A DNA stretch of 64,000 bases from Saccharothrix syringae (GTDB lineage Bacteria > Actinomycetota > Actinomycetes > Mycobacteriales > Pseudonocardiaceae): the NCBI RefSeq assembly GCF_009498035.1, contig NZ_CP034550.1, positions 1,364,001 through 1,428,000 of the forward strand, written 5' to 3'. The notes under the pieces were generated by a model that did not search any database, was not told the DNA's origin, and was given only the letters and a program-made list of their open reading frames with translations. Made by a program: the position numbers and the translations under genes. Below, piece by piece: positions 16,683 to 25,498 of this stretch. The stretch's first letter is position 1, and the number at the start of each line of letters is the position of its first letter.

Positions 16683-17752
16683 GACGCCACCACCACCTCG
16701 GCGCCCTCGACCAGCCCCGGGCCGGTCACCTCGACCAGGCCCGACGCGAACATGCCCGGCTCGACGGGCACCAGCGACCGCCCGCCGTCGCGCAGCACCT
16801 CCACGGCGTAACCGCCCTCGGCCAGCGCCACCAGCGCCCGCACCGGCACGGCGAGCACCTGGTCGCGCCGAGCGCCGGTCAGCACCACCACGACCTGGCC
16901 GGACTCGGGCGCGGCGGCCGGGTCGGCGAACGCGACCGTGACCACCAGCTTGGTCTCGCCCTCCTCGGCCGAGGCGGTCGCCACCGACCGCACGGTCCCC
17001 GCGGCGGTGCGCCGGTCCGGCAGCCGGACCTCGACCGCGGCGCCCGCCGGGGCGTAGTCCCGGCGCGACTTCTCCAGCTCGGCGGTCACCAACCGCTCGG
17101 TGCCCGTGACCTCCATCAGCTCCCCTTCCGCCGCGGCGCCCAACTGCGCGGTGACGCGGTCGACCCGCACCGCCGCCGGCAGCACCAGCGCGTCGCCCTG
17201 CGCCAGCACGCCGCTCTGCGGGAGGCCCGCGGCCTTCTGCCACTTCCGCAGCGCCCGGCCGGTGCCCGCGTCGAACTTCCCGTCCGGCGGACCGGCCTCG
17301 GCGTAGCCCAGGGCGACCAGGTTCTCCTGGAGCACCCTCACGTCCGGCCCGGCCGGCACGTCGGCGCGGATCTCCCGGTACAGCGGCGTCGAGCCGATCA
17401 GCAGCGGCACCGCGACCGCGTCCACCGCGTAGAGCGGCTGGCCGCGGTCGACGACCTTCCCCGGTTCCGGCAGCCAGGTCAGGGTGCCCTGCTTGCGCCC
17501 GGACAGCGGCGTCGCGGCGCCGTACCCCGGGGTGCCGTCGACCTCGACCCGGTCGACCAAGTCCGTCCGCACGACCTTCGCGGTGGCGGGTGGCGGCGCG
17601 GTCGGCCGCGCCGCCGGTTCCGGCCTGGTCGCCACCCGGGTGAACAGCACCACCCCGACCGTGGCGGCGACCGCGAGGACCACCGCGACCAGCAGGAGCC
17701 GCCGCCGCCGCCGGCGGAGCGCCCCCCGCCCCTGCGGCTCGACTTCGGTCAC
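16679..17752 (-). CDS. HlyD/MacA-like adaptor with peptidoglycan-binding domain
   Basis: 357 residues. A basic N-terminus ([25 protein letters not shown]) anchors it in the membrane. It continues with a lipoyl/hybrid-motif region (about 55-110), a peptidoglycan-binding type-1 domain ([14 protein letters not shown] to [17 protein letters not shown], about 135-180) and a beta-barrel part with HlyD-like strands ([16 protein letters not shown]). Gram-positive actinobacteria use such adaptors beside MacB transporters, probably linking the pump to the wall. The GTG start overlaps the lipoprotein stop. Confidence 0.88.
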   Translation of the reverse strand: MTEVEPQGRGALRRRRRRLLLVAVVLAVAATVGVVLFTRVATRPEPAARPTAPPPATAKVVRTDLVDRVEVDGTPGYGAATPLSGRKQGTLTWLPEPGKVVDRGQPLYAVDAVAVPLLIGSTPLYREIRADVPAGPDVRVLQENLVALGYAEAGPPDGKFDAGTGRALRKWQKAAGLPQSGVLAQGDALVLPAAVRVDRVTAQLGAAAEGELMEVTGTERLVTAELEKSRRDYAPAGAAVEVRLPDRRTAAGTVRSVATASAEEGETKLVVTVAFADPAAAPESGQVVVVLTGARRDQVLAVPVRALVALAEGGYAVEVLRDGGRSLVPVEPGMFASGLVEVTGPGLVEGAEVVVAS

Positions 17753-18288
17753 CGCGTGCTCTCCGGCGTCAACCCGTTCGTCCGGCGCGAGCAGTCGGCC
17801 ATCTTCTCCCGGATGGCCGGGTCGTTGATGTCAATTCCCTCGGGAATTCGTGAAACACCTTCGCCAGCGCCCTGGTTGGGATCTGGGTCGGGGTATTCGA
17901 CGCCCTTCTCGCGCATGCACTTGGCGAATTCACGGGCCTGTGCCAGGGCCTCCTCGCCCATCGGTTTCGCCGCCCCGCCGTCGGGCAGGAACCGCCGGCA
18001 CCGGTCCAGTGCCTCCTGCTGCTTGCGCTGGTCACCGGGCGCCGCGCTGCCCTGCGCCTCGGGCTGGTTCTCGTCGTCCGGGGTGCCCTGTGCCTCGATG
18101 TCGACGCCGTTCTCCTTCATGCACCGGGTGAAGGCGTCCTGCCCGTCGGTGCTGCCGGCGGCAGCGGCCTCGCTGGTGGGGGAGGCGCTCGACACCGACG
18201 GCACGCCGAGCGGTTCCTCCTTGGCGCAGGCGGCCGCGGCCAGTACGCACGCCGCCGCGAGCATTGTCGTGATCAAGCGGGTAACCAT
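17749..18288 (-). CDS. Lipoprotein, first gene of the MacB-like operon
   Basis: 179 residues. A signal peptide with lipobox LAAAAC ends at about C21. The mature part is acidic and holds two copies of a short unit, [16 protein letters not shown] and [17 protein letters not shown], plus a third Cys region (LDRCRRFL) and a fourth near the end (MADCSRR). The paired CM(K/R)E(N/K)GV units suggest a duplicated disulfide-bonded fold. GGAGGCGATTC precedes ATG at 18288. Its place at the head of the operon suggests it captures the ligand or substrate for the transporter; this is inference. Confidence 0.85.
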   Translation of the reverse strand: MVTRLITTMLAAACVLAAAACAKEEPLGVPSVSSASPTSEAAAAGSTDGQDAFTRCMKENGVDIEAQGTPDDENQPEAQGSAAPGDQRKQQEALDRCRRFLPDGGAAKPMGEEALAQAREFAKCMREKGVEYPDPDPNQGAGEGVSRIPEGIDINDPAIREKMADCSRRTNGLTPESTR

Positions 18289-18361
18289 GAATCGCCTCCG
18301 AAAGCGAACCGGCTTTGTCGGTTGTTCTACCCGGAAGCGGATCTCTGGACCGTAAGGGTCA

Positions 18362-18396
18362 CGCTTATGGTTTGCTTAGACCCGCTTGAGCACAAT
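18362..18396. promoter_or_regulatory. Shared TAAGC direct-repeat operator between lipoprotein operon and response regulator
   Basis: On the minus strand TAAGCAAACCATAAGCG (18378-18362) matches the motif at 14067-14083 at 16 of 17 positions. A further AAGC lies 10 bp away (CAAGCGGGTCTAAGC), giving three half-sites in helical phase. CACAAT at 18391-18396 is 6 nt before the regulator's ATG and may be a -10 box. Autoregulation and control of the divergent operon are likely. Confidence 0.65.
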
Positions 18397-18402
18397 GGGC
18401 CC

Positions 18403-19062
18403 ATGCGGGTTCTGGTCGTCGAGGACGAAGTGCTGCTCGCCGAGGCCATCGCCGAGGGGCTGCGGCAGCAGGCCATGGCCGTCGACGTCTGCTTCGACGG
18501 CGCCGCCGCGCAGGAGAAGGTGGGGGTCAACCGCTACGACGTGGTGGTGCTCGACCGCGACCTGCCGCTCGTGCACGGCGACGACGTGTGCCGGGGCATC
18601 GTGTCCACCGGCGGCACCACGCGGGTGATCATGTTGACCGCCGCCCGGAACGTGATGGACCGGGTGCACGGCCTCGGCCTGGGCGCCGACGACTACCTGA
18701 CCAAGCCGTTCGCGCTGGCGGAGCTGGTGGCCAGGGTGCACGCGCTGGGCCGCCGGGTGCAGCCCGCCCTGCCGCCCGTCCTGCGGTGGGGCGACATCGA
18801 GATGAACGTGCCCAGGCACCAGGTCCTGCGCGAGGACCGGTTCGTCTACCTCTCGCGCAAGGAGTTCGCCGTGCTGGAGGTGCTCATGCGGGCGGGCGGG
18901 GCCGTCGTTAGCGCCGAGGAGCTACTGGAGCAGGCATGGGACGAGCACATCGACCCGTTCACCAACGCGGTGCGGGTGACGATGATGACGCTGCGCAAGA
19001 AGCTCGGCGACCCGCCGGTGATCAGGACCGTCCCGGGGGTGGGGTACCAGCTGGTCGAGTGA
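18403..19062 (+). CDS. OmpR/PhoB-family response regulator
   Basis: 219 residues from ATG at 18403. The receiver domain has E7-D8, phospho-acceptor D51 (DVVVLDRDLP), T/K positions in MLTAA and LTKPF. The C-terminal winged helix is typical (YLSRKEFAVLEVLMRAGGAVVSAEELLEQAW to NAVRVTMMTLRKKLGDPPVIRTVPGVGYQL). No ribosome site is visible, so it may be leaderless. It is translationally coupled to the kinase and diverges from the MacB-like operon, the usual arrangement for peptide- or antibiotic-sensing systems. Confidence 0.95.
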   Translation: MRVLVVEDEVLLAEAIAEGLRQQAMAVDVCFDGAAAQEKVGVNRYDVVVLDRDLPLVHGDDVCRGIVSTGGTTRVIMLTAARNVMDRVHGLGLGADDYLTKPFALAELVARVHALGRRVQPALPPVLRWGDIEMNVPRHQVLREDRFVYLSRKEFAVLEVLMRAGGAVVSAEELLEQAWDEHIDPFTNAVRVTMMTLRKKLGDPPVIRTVPGVGYQLVE

Positions 19063-20198
19063 GCGGCCGGCGGCTCTCGGTCCGGACCAGGCTGTCGGTG
19101 CTCATCGGCGCGCTGCTGCTGGTCAGCGGCGCGCTCCTGCTGGGCGTCAACTACCTGCTGGTCAGCGGCGCCCTCCCGGTCCCGCCGGACCAGGCGCCGA
19201 CCTCGGTCGCGCCCCCGCCCGGCGGCGAGGAGCGGCTGGTGCCGGACCGGGAGGGCGACTCCGGGACGCGGGTCCACGAGGTCGACATCCAGGGGTACCG
19301 GTCCGACATGCTCCGGACGCTGCTGATCCAGTCGGGCGTCACGCTGGCCGGTTCGGCGGTGGTGGCGCTGCTCCTGGGGCGGCTCGCGGCCTCCGGGATG
19401 CTGCGGCCGGTGCACCACGTGGTGGCGATGGCGCGCAGGCTCAGCGCCGACGAGCTGGACCAGCGCATCCGCATGCAGGGACCGAAGGACGAGCTGACCG
19501 AGCTGGCCGACACCTTCGACGGGATGCTGGACCGGCTGGCCAGGTCGTTCGACAGCCAGCGGCGCTTCGTCGCGAACGCCTCGCACGAGCTGCGCACCCC
19601 GCTGGCCACGCAGCGCACCATGGTCGAGGTGGCCATGACGCGGCTGGGCAAGGACCGGGCCGCGCGCGAGCTGTGCGAGAAGCTGCTCGTGGTCAACGCG
19701 CGCAGCGAGGCGCTGATCGAGGGGCTGCTGGTGCTCGCCAACAGCGACCGGGGCCTGGAGCGCACCCAGCCGGTGCGGCTGGACCGGATCGTCGTCCAGG
19801 TCGTCGACGCCCACCGCCCGGCCCTGGAGCAGGCGGGGGTCCGGCTGCACGCGGCCTCGGCGCCGCGGACCGTGCCGGGCGACCCGGTGCTGCTGGAGCG
19901 GCTGGTGACCAACCTGGTGGGCAACGCGATCAAGTACAACGACGGCGGCGCGGTCTGGGTCCGGGTGGGGGCCGAGCCCGCGCTGGAGGTGGCCAACACC
20001 GGGCCGCCGGTGCCCGCCGACCGGGTGCCGAGCCTGTTCGAGCCGTTCGTGCGGCTGCGGTCCGAGCGGGTGGGCGCGGACCGCGGCGTGGGGCTGGGCC
20101 TGTCGATCGTCGCCTCGGTCGTCCGCGCGCACGGCGGCGCGGTCCGGGCTGAACCCCGGGACGGGGGCGGGTTGACCGTCGGGGTGTCGCTGCCGTGA
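19059..20198 (+). CDS. Sensor histidine kinase, two-TM HAMP type
   Basis: 379 residues from GTG at 19059, overlapping the regulator stop. TM1 at about 15-35 and TM2 at about 85-110 flank a short extracytoplasmic domain of some 50 residues. A HAMP domain then leads to the H-box NASHELRTPLATQRT (H176) and the ATPase boxes (NLVGNAIKYNDGG, GVGLGLSIVASVV). The small extracytoplasmic loop suggests sensing inside the membrane or through an accessory protein, for instance the lipoprotein or adaptor encoded divergently. Confidence 0.93.
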   Translation: MSGRRLSVRTRLSVLIGALLLVSGALLLGVNYLLVSGALPVPPDQAPTSVAPPPGGEERLVPDREGDSGTRVHEVDIQGYRSDMLRTLLIQSGVTLAGSAVVALLLGRLAASGMLRPVHHVVAMARRLSADELDQRIRMQGPKDELTELADTFDGMLDRLARSFDSQRRFVANASHELRTPLATQRTMVEVAMTRLGKDRAARELCEKLLVVNARSEALIEGLLVLANSDRGLERTQPVRLDRIVVQVVDAHRPALEQAGVRLHAASAPRTVPGDPVLLERLVTNLVGNAIKYNDGGAVWVRVGAEPALEVANTGPPVPADRVPSLFEPFVRLRSERVGADRGVGLGLSIVASVVRAHGGAVRAEPRDGGGLTVGVSLP

Positions 20199-20311
20199 GC
20201 GCAGGGCGGCGCTGTCGGACCCTCCCCGGGCCGGTCGGTCGCGTCGACCTCCACCTCGTTCCCGGCACGGCAGCGGCGACCGGCGGGGGACGCCGGTCGC
20301 CGAGGGGAGAA

Positions 20312-20347
20312 GGGGAGGGGCCCGGCGTCGTTGCCAGGCCCCTCCCC
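20312..20347. terminator. Bidirectional terminator hairpin
   Basis: Perfect 11-bp stem GGGGAGGGGCC (20312-20322) with GGCCCCTCCCC (20337-20347), 14-nt loop, between the convergent kinase and xylanase genes. Confidence 0.75.
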
Positions 20348-20361
20348 GGACCGCGGGGTGG

Positions 20362-21811
<1,450 letters not shown>

Positions 21812-22001
21812 GTACTTGTTTCGAGCGTTGGTCTCCCGGGGCAGCGACGCTCCGGGGTGTGAACCCGTGGATGCATCGCAGAAGAATCGGTTAACCTTGA
21901 TCCACTGTTGGAGGCAAAACCGCAGCTAGGCAAGGCTTGTGGGGTCCACTTGATCCATTCCGGACCCTGGCGCCCAGCCGTCCTTCGGTGGAAGAAGTTA
22001 T

Positions 22002-22120
22002 CGAAAGTATTCGAAACTATATTCGCAAGTTTCTGTGTCCGAAGACGGTTCGGTTGGCACGCTGTTGAGGCAGGTGCCCCATCCCGTCCATAGCCCGATC
22101 GGCCTATTTGAAAGTCTTTC
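22002..22120. promoter_or_regulatory. Further CGAA/TTCG and GAAAG/CTTTC palindromes in the xylanase upstream region
   Basis: CGAAAGTATTCG (22002-22013) overlaps CGAA-ACTATA-TTCG (22012-22025), and GAAAGTCTTTC (22110-22120) is a perfect 11-bp palindrome. The 498-bp region upstream of the xylanase gene otherwise shows no gene. Confidence 0.4.
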
Positions 22121-22156
22121 GAACCCGACGGCCTCGCCGGCCGCCGGTCGCAGCGG

Positions 22157-22203
22157 TTTAGGAACGATCGTTCTTGACTGGTCGTTCCTAAACGCTCTAC
22201 GGT
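22157..22203 (+). promoter_or_regulatory. Promoter and operator of the TetR gene
   Basis: TTTAGGAACGA (22157-22167) and TCGTTCCTAAA (22182-22192) form a perfect 11-bp inverted repeat, with an inner palindrome GAACGATCGTTC (22162-22173). TTGACT (22174-22179) and TACGGT (22198-22203) form the promoter, 6 nt before the ATG. The operator overlaps the promoter, as expected for autorepression. Confidence 0.7.
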
Positions 22204-22209
22204 GGGCGC

Positions 22210-22683
22210 ATGGGCCGACCCAGGGGATTCGACGAAGCCGAGGTGGTGCGAGCGGCGGCGGCGCTGTTCGCGAGCCGGGCGTACGACGGCGTGTCCGTCG
22301 ACGACCTGGTCACCCACCTGGGTGTGCACCGCAACAGCCTCTACAAGACCTTCGGCAGCAAGCGCGGCCTGTACCTGGCGGCACTGCGCTGGTACCTGGA
22401 GCACGAGGTCCACCCCCTGGCCGAGTCGCTGGGACGCGCCGGCGACTTCGCCGGGGCCGCGCGCCTGGTGTCGTCGGAGGCCGGGACGGACCTGGACTTC
22501 CTGCTGCTGGCGGCGGTCGAACGCGCACCGGTGGACCCCGAGGTCGCCACCGAGGTGACCAGGGCCCTGGACGTCATCGACGAGGCGCTGGGCGCCGTCG
22601 CGGCCACCCCGCCACCCACCGCCGCCCTGCTCGGCCTGCGCCTGCGCGCCAAGGCCGAGCAGGGCGCCACCCCTTCCCGCTGA
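22210..22683 (+). CDS. TetR-family transcriptional regulator
   Basis: 157 residues, short for the family. The helix-turn-helix is clear (FDEAEVVRAAAALFASRAYDGVSVDDLVTHLGVHRNSLYKTFGSKRGLYLAAL). The helical ligand domain (about 60-157) is truncated compared with the usual 190-210 residues. Likely leaderless and autoregulated. It is followed after 10 bp by a small protein gene and then a secreted hydrolase gene, which are its probable targets. Confidence 0.9.
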   Translation: MGRPRGFDEAEVVRAAAALFASRAYDGVSVDDLVTHLGVHRNSLYKTFGSKRGLYLAALRWYLEHEVHPLAESLGRAGDFAGAARLVSSEAGTDLDFLLLAAVERAPVDPEVATEVTRALDVIDEALGAVAATPPPTAALLGLRLRAKAEQGATPSR

Positions 22684-22693
22684 GGAGCACGAC

Positions 22694-23050
22694 ATGGCAA
22701 AGGTCCACATCGACGGCGACGACCTGGTCGTGGTGATCGAAGGGCTGGACAAGCTCTGGGCGCTCAAGAGCACCCTGACCATCCCGCTGGCCAACGTCCG
22801 GGGCGCCACCGCCGACCCGGGCATCGCCAAGGAGCCCAAGGGCATCCGCGCCCCCGGCACGCACATGCCCGGCGTGATCACCGCGGGCACCTTCCACCTG
22901 AACGGCGACCGGGTGTTCTGGGACGTGCGCGACCCGGCCAAGGCCGTCGTGATCGAACTGGCCGACGAGCGCTACGCCCGCCTGGTGCTCCAGGTCGACG
23001 ACCCCAGGGCCACGGTCGAACTGGTCGAAGGCGTCACGCGCCGCCCCTGA
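22694..23050 (+). CDS. Small conserved hypothetical protein
   Basis: 118 residues from ATG at 22694, with GAGGAG upstream. It is beta-rich and soluble, beginning AKVHIDGDDLVVVIEGLDKLWALKSTLTIPL, and resembles bacterial PH-like/YdjM-type single-domain proteins that are often found beside TetR regulators. Motifs such as GVITAGTF and FWDVRDP are typical of this group. No catalytic residues can be named. It sits in the TetR operon; function unknown. Confidence 0.7.
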   Translation: MAKVHIDGDDLVVVIEGLDKLWALKSTLTIPLANVRGATADPGIAKEPKGIRAPGTHMPGVITAGTFHLNGDRVFWDVRDPAKAVVIELADERYARLVLQVDDPRATVELVEGVTRRP

Positions 23051-23073
23051 TCCCCCCGCGAAAGGCACCCCAC

Positions 23074-24114
23074 GTGTTCCAGCGCAGAACAGCGCTCACC
23101 CTGGCCCTGACGACCGCCCTCCTGGTCACGACCCCCGCCGGCGCGACCCCCGCGTCGATCCCGGCCACCGACCACGAGGTCGTGTTCACCGTCGAGGGCA
23201 CGAAGACCTACGGCACCCTCCACGTCCCGGCCCACCGCAGGGGCCAACGGCTCCCCGCCGCGCTCCTGCTGCCCGGCAGCGGCCCCACCGACCGCGACGG
23301 CGACCAGCCACCGGCGATCACCCCGCACACCCTGTCCCACCTGGCCGCCGCCCTGGACGGACAGGGCGTCGCCACCCTCCGCTTCGACAAGTACGGCAGC
23401 GGCCGGACAGGACTGGGCGCCTACGAGGGCCACCCCGAGGACGTCGACCACCCGGCCTTCGTCCGCCAGGCCGCGGCCGCCTACGACCTGCTGCGCGCCC
23501 ACCCCGCCACCGACCCGCGCGCCCTGCTCGTCGTGGGCCACAGCGAAGGAGCGCTCACCGGCCTCCTGCTGGCCGACAAGGTCCACCCCCGCCCGGCCGG
23601 CCTGGCGCTGCTGCAACCGCAGGCGATCCGCCTGCTGGACCTGATCGCACTGCAACTGCACGCCCAACTGGCCGCGGCGGCGCAGGCCGGCCGGCTCACC
23701 CCGGAGCAGCAGCGGGCCAACGACCAGGCCGTGGACCGCGCCGTCGGCGCCCTGCGCGCGAACCAACCGCTCGACCCGACCGACCTGCTGCCCACCCTGG
23801 CCCAGTTCTTCCAGTCGCTCTTCGACGGCCCCAGCCGCCGCTTCGTCCTGAGCAACGACCGGGTGGACCCGCCGACCGCTGCCAGCCACCTCCGCCCGGG
23901 CACCCGGGTCCTGCTGACCTGCGGCACCAACGACCCCCAGGTCCCCTGCGCCACCACCGACGCCCTCGCGGGGGCCCTGCGCCGAGCCCGCACCACCGGC
24001 CCGGGCCGCACGGTGCTGCCCGGCGTGGACCACAACCTGCGCGGCACCGACCCGGACACCCTGGCCCCCGCCGCCCTGACCGCCCTGCGCGCCTTCACCG
24101 ACGGCCTGCGCTGA
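23074..24114 (+). CDS. Secreted alpha/beta hydrolase
   Basis: 346 residues from GTG at 23074 with GAAAGG upstream. An N-terminal signal peptide (LTLALTTALLVTTPAGATPA, cleavage near residue 26) directs export. The alpha/beta fold shows the oxyanion region LLLPGSGPTDRDGD, the nucleophile elbow VVGHSEGAL (Ser in GHSEG) and a late His in GVDHNLRG. It resembles dienelactone hydrolase/serine aminopeptidase-like esterases. The substrate is unknown. Last gene of the TetR unit, followed by a strong terminator. Confidence 0.87.
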   Translation: MFQRRTALTLALTTALLVTTPAGATPASIPATDHEVVFTVEGTKTYGTLHVPAHRRGQRLPAALLLPGSGPTDRDGDQPPAITPHTLSHLAAALDGQGVATLRFDKYGSGRTGLGAYEGHPEDVDHPAFVRQAAAAYDLLRAHPATDPRALLVVGHSEGALTGLLLADKVHPRPAGLALLQPQAIRLLDLIALQLHAQLAAAAQAGRLTPEQQRANDQAVDRAVGALRANQPLDPTDLLPTLAQFFQSLFDGPSRRFVLSNDRVDPPTAASHLRPGTRVLLTCGTNDPQVPCATTDALAGALRRARTTGPGRTVLPGVDHNLRGTDPDTLAPAALTALRAFTDGLR

Positions 24115-24119
24115 AAACA

Positions 24120-24174
24120 CGATCGGGCGGTGGGCGCTCACAGCCACGAGCTGTGAGCGCCCACCGCCCGATCG
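24120..24174. terminator. Very long perfect terminator hairpin
   Basis: 24-bp perfect stem (24120-24143 and 24151-24174) with a 7-nt loop CCACGAG, 5 nt after the hydrolase stop and just before the convergent tRNA gene. It can act on both strands. Confidence 0.85.
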
Positions 24175-24185
24175 TCGACGTCGAG

Positions 24186-24258
24186 CGCCCCCGGCAGGAT
24201 TCGAACCTGCGACCTCGGGATTAGAAGTCCCTCGCTCTCTCCACTGAGCTACGGAGGC
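24186..24258 (-). tRNA. tRNA-Arg (TCT)
   Basis: The minus strand folds as a cloverleaf: acceptor GCCTCCG/CGGGGGC, D-arm GCTC...GAGC, anticodon stem GGGA/TCCC with loop CTTCTAA (anticodon TCT) and T-arm GCAGG-TTCGAAT-CCTGC. CCA is not encoded. It reads AGA, a rare codon in such genomes. No integrase or att duplication was seen next to it. Confidence 0.95.
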
Positions 24259-24383
24259 TCAGGGGCCGTTGACCACGCGCTGTAGCACCGTAGCCGGCCC
24301 CACCGGACACATCGTCCGGAAGACTCGTCGCGTTTCCGTTCCGCGCGGGAAGACCGATCAGAACGGCCTAAAAGTGATGTGTA

Positions 24384-25436
24384 TCACTCTGGAGCGGCCG
24401 TCGAGTCGCGCAGGACCAGGGAGACGGGCAGTCTTGTCGGCTCTCCCGGTCTGCCGCCGTCCAGCAGGCGCAGGGCCAGCTCGCCCGCGCGCCGCCCCTT
24501 CTCGGTCAGCGGTTGACGCACGGTAGTCAACGGCGGGTCCGCGTGCTCCGCGGCCGGCACGTCGTCGAACCCGATCACCGACACGTCGGCGGGTACCCGC
24601 AGGCCGAGGTCGCGTACCGCCTGCAGCGCGCCGAACGCCAGTTCGTCCGACGCGCACAGCAGCGCCGTCGGCCGGGGGGAGGCGGACAGCAGCTCGCGCG
24701 CACCGGCCCGGCCCAGCTCGCGGCTGCTCCGCGCGCACTCCCAGACCGGCTGCGCCCCGACCACCGCCAGGTACCCGCGCAGCCGGTCCCGGGTGACCCG
24801 GAACGGCGCGCTCTCCAGCCGCTCGGCCGACACGGGGCCGCTGTGCCCGTCGGGGTGCAGCGCGAACGTGACCACGCCGAACCGGCGGTGCCCCAGCTCC
24901 CGCAGCGCGGTCGCGGCCATCCGCGCACCGCCGAGGTCGTCCACCTCGACCCGCGCCGTGTCCGGTAACACCGGCTGGTCGATCACCACCATCGGCAGGC
25001 CGCGCGCCCGTGCCGCCGCCAGGGCCGGCGCGTCGTCGGGCAGCGAGTAGGCCACCACGACGTCCGCCTGCGCCCGCGCCACCGTCTCCGGTCGCGGCCC
25101 GCCCCGGTCGCGGCCCGGCATCAGCACCAGGCAGTGGTCGTGCCCGTCCACGGTCGACGCGAGCCCGTCGAGCACGACCGACAGCGCCGGGTCGGAGAAC
25201 GACGTGGACAGCTGCTGCCCGAGCATGAACCCGACCGCCGCGCTGTGCCTGGTCGCCAGGCTGCGCGCGACCGGGTCCGGCCCGGTGTAGCCCATCTCGG
25301 CGGCCGTGGCGAGGATGCGCTCGCGCAACGCGGCGGAGAGCTGGTCCGGCCGGTTGTACGCGTTGGAGACCGTCGCGCGCGACACGCCGACGGCGCTGGC
25401 GACCGTGTCGAGCGTCGGTTTCCGGGGGCGGTCCAC
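24384..25436 (-). CDS. LacI-family transcriptional regulator
   Basis: 350 residues from GTG at 25436. Helix-turn-helix and hinge: PTLDTVASAVGVSRATVSNAYNRPDQLSAALRERILATAAEMGY, then the periplasmic-binding-like domain with the C-terminal VSVIGFDDVPAAEHADPPLTTVRQPLTEKG motif typical of LacI/GalR dimers. It diverges from an MFS transporter gene with a perfect 14-bp LacI-type operator between them, so it probably represses that gene and itself. Confidence 0.93.
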   Translation of the reverse strand: MDRPRKPTLDTVASAVGVSRATVSNAYNRPDQLSAALRERILATAAEMGYTGPDPVARSLATRHSAAVGFMLGQQLSTSFSDPALSVVLDGLASTVDGHDHCLVLMPGRDRGGPRPETVARAQADVVVAYSLPDDAPALAAARARGLPMVVIDQPVLPDTARVEVDDLGGARMAATALRELGHRRFGVVTFALHPDGHSGPVSAERLESAPFRVTRDRLRGYLAVVGAQPVWECARSSRELGRAGARELLSASPRPTALLCASDELAFGALQAVRDLGLRVPADVSVIGFDDVPAAEHADPPLTTVRQPLTEKGRRAGELALRLLDGGRPGEPTRLPVSLVLRDSTAAPE

Positions 25437-25461
25437 GTGGGGAGCGTAACGAGGTATTCCG

Positions 25462-25491
25462 TTGGACGTTCTGAAGCGCTTCAGTCACACT
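25462..25491 (+). promoter_or_regulatory. MFS promoter with LacI-type operator between -35 and -10
   Basis: CTGAAGCGCTTCAG (25471-25484) is a perfect palindrome with the central CG of LacI-family sites. TTGGAC (25462-25467) and CACACT (25486-25491) flank it at 18-nt spacing, and the ATG at 25499 is 7 nt further, without a ribosome site. Confidence 0.7.
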
Positions 25492-25498
25492 CGTACCC

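Noticed and set aside
24186..24258. tRNA-Arg as an integration site of a mobile element
   Set aside because: No integrase gene and no duplicated tRNA 3' end seen on either side.
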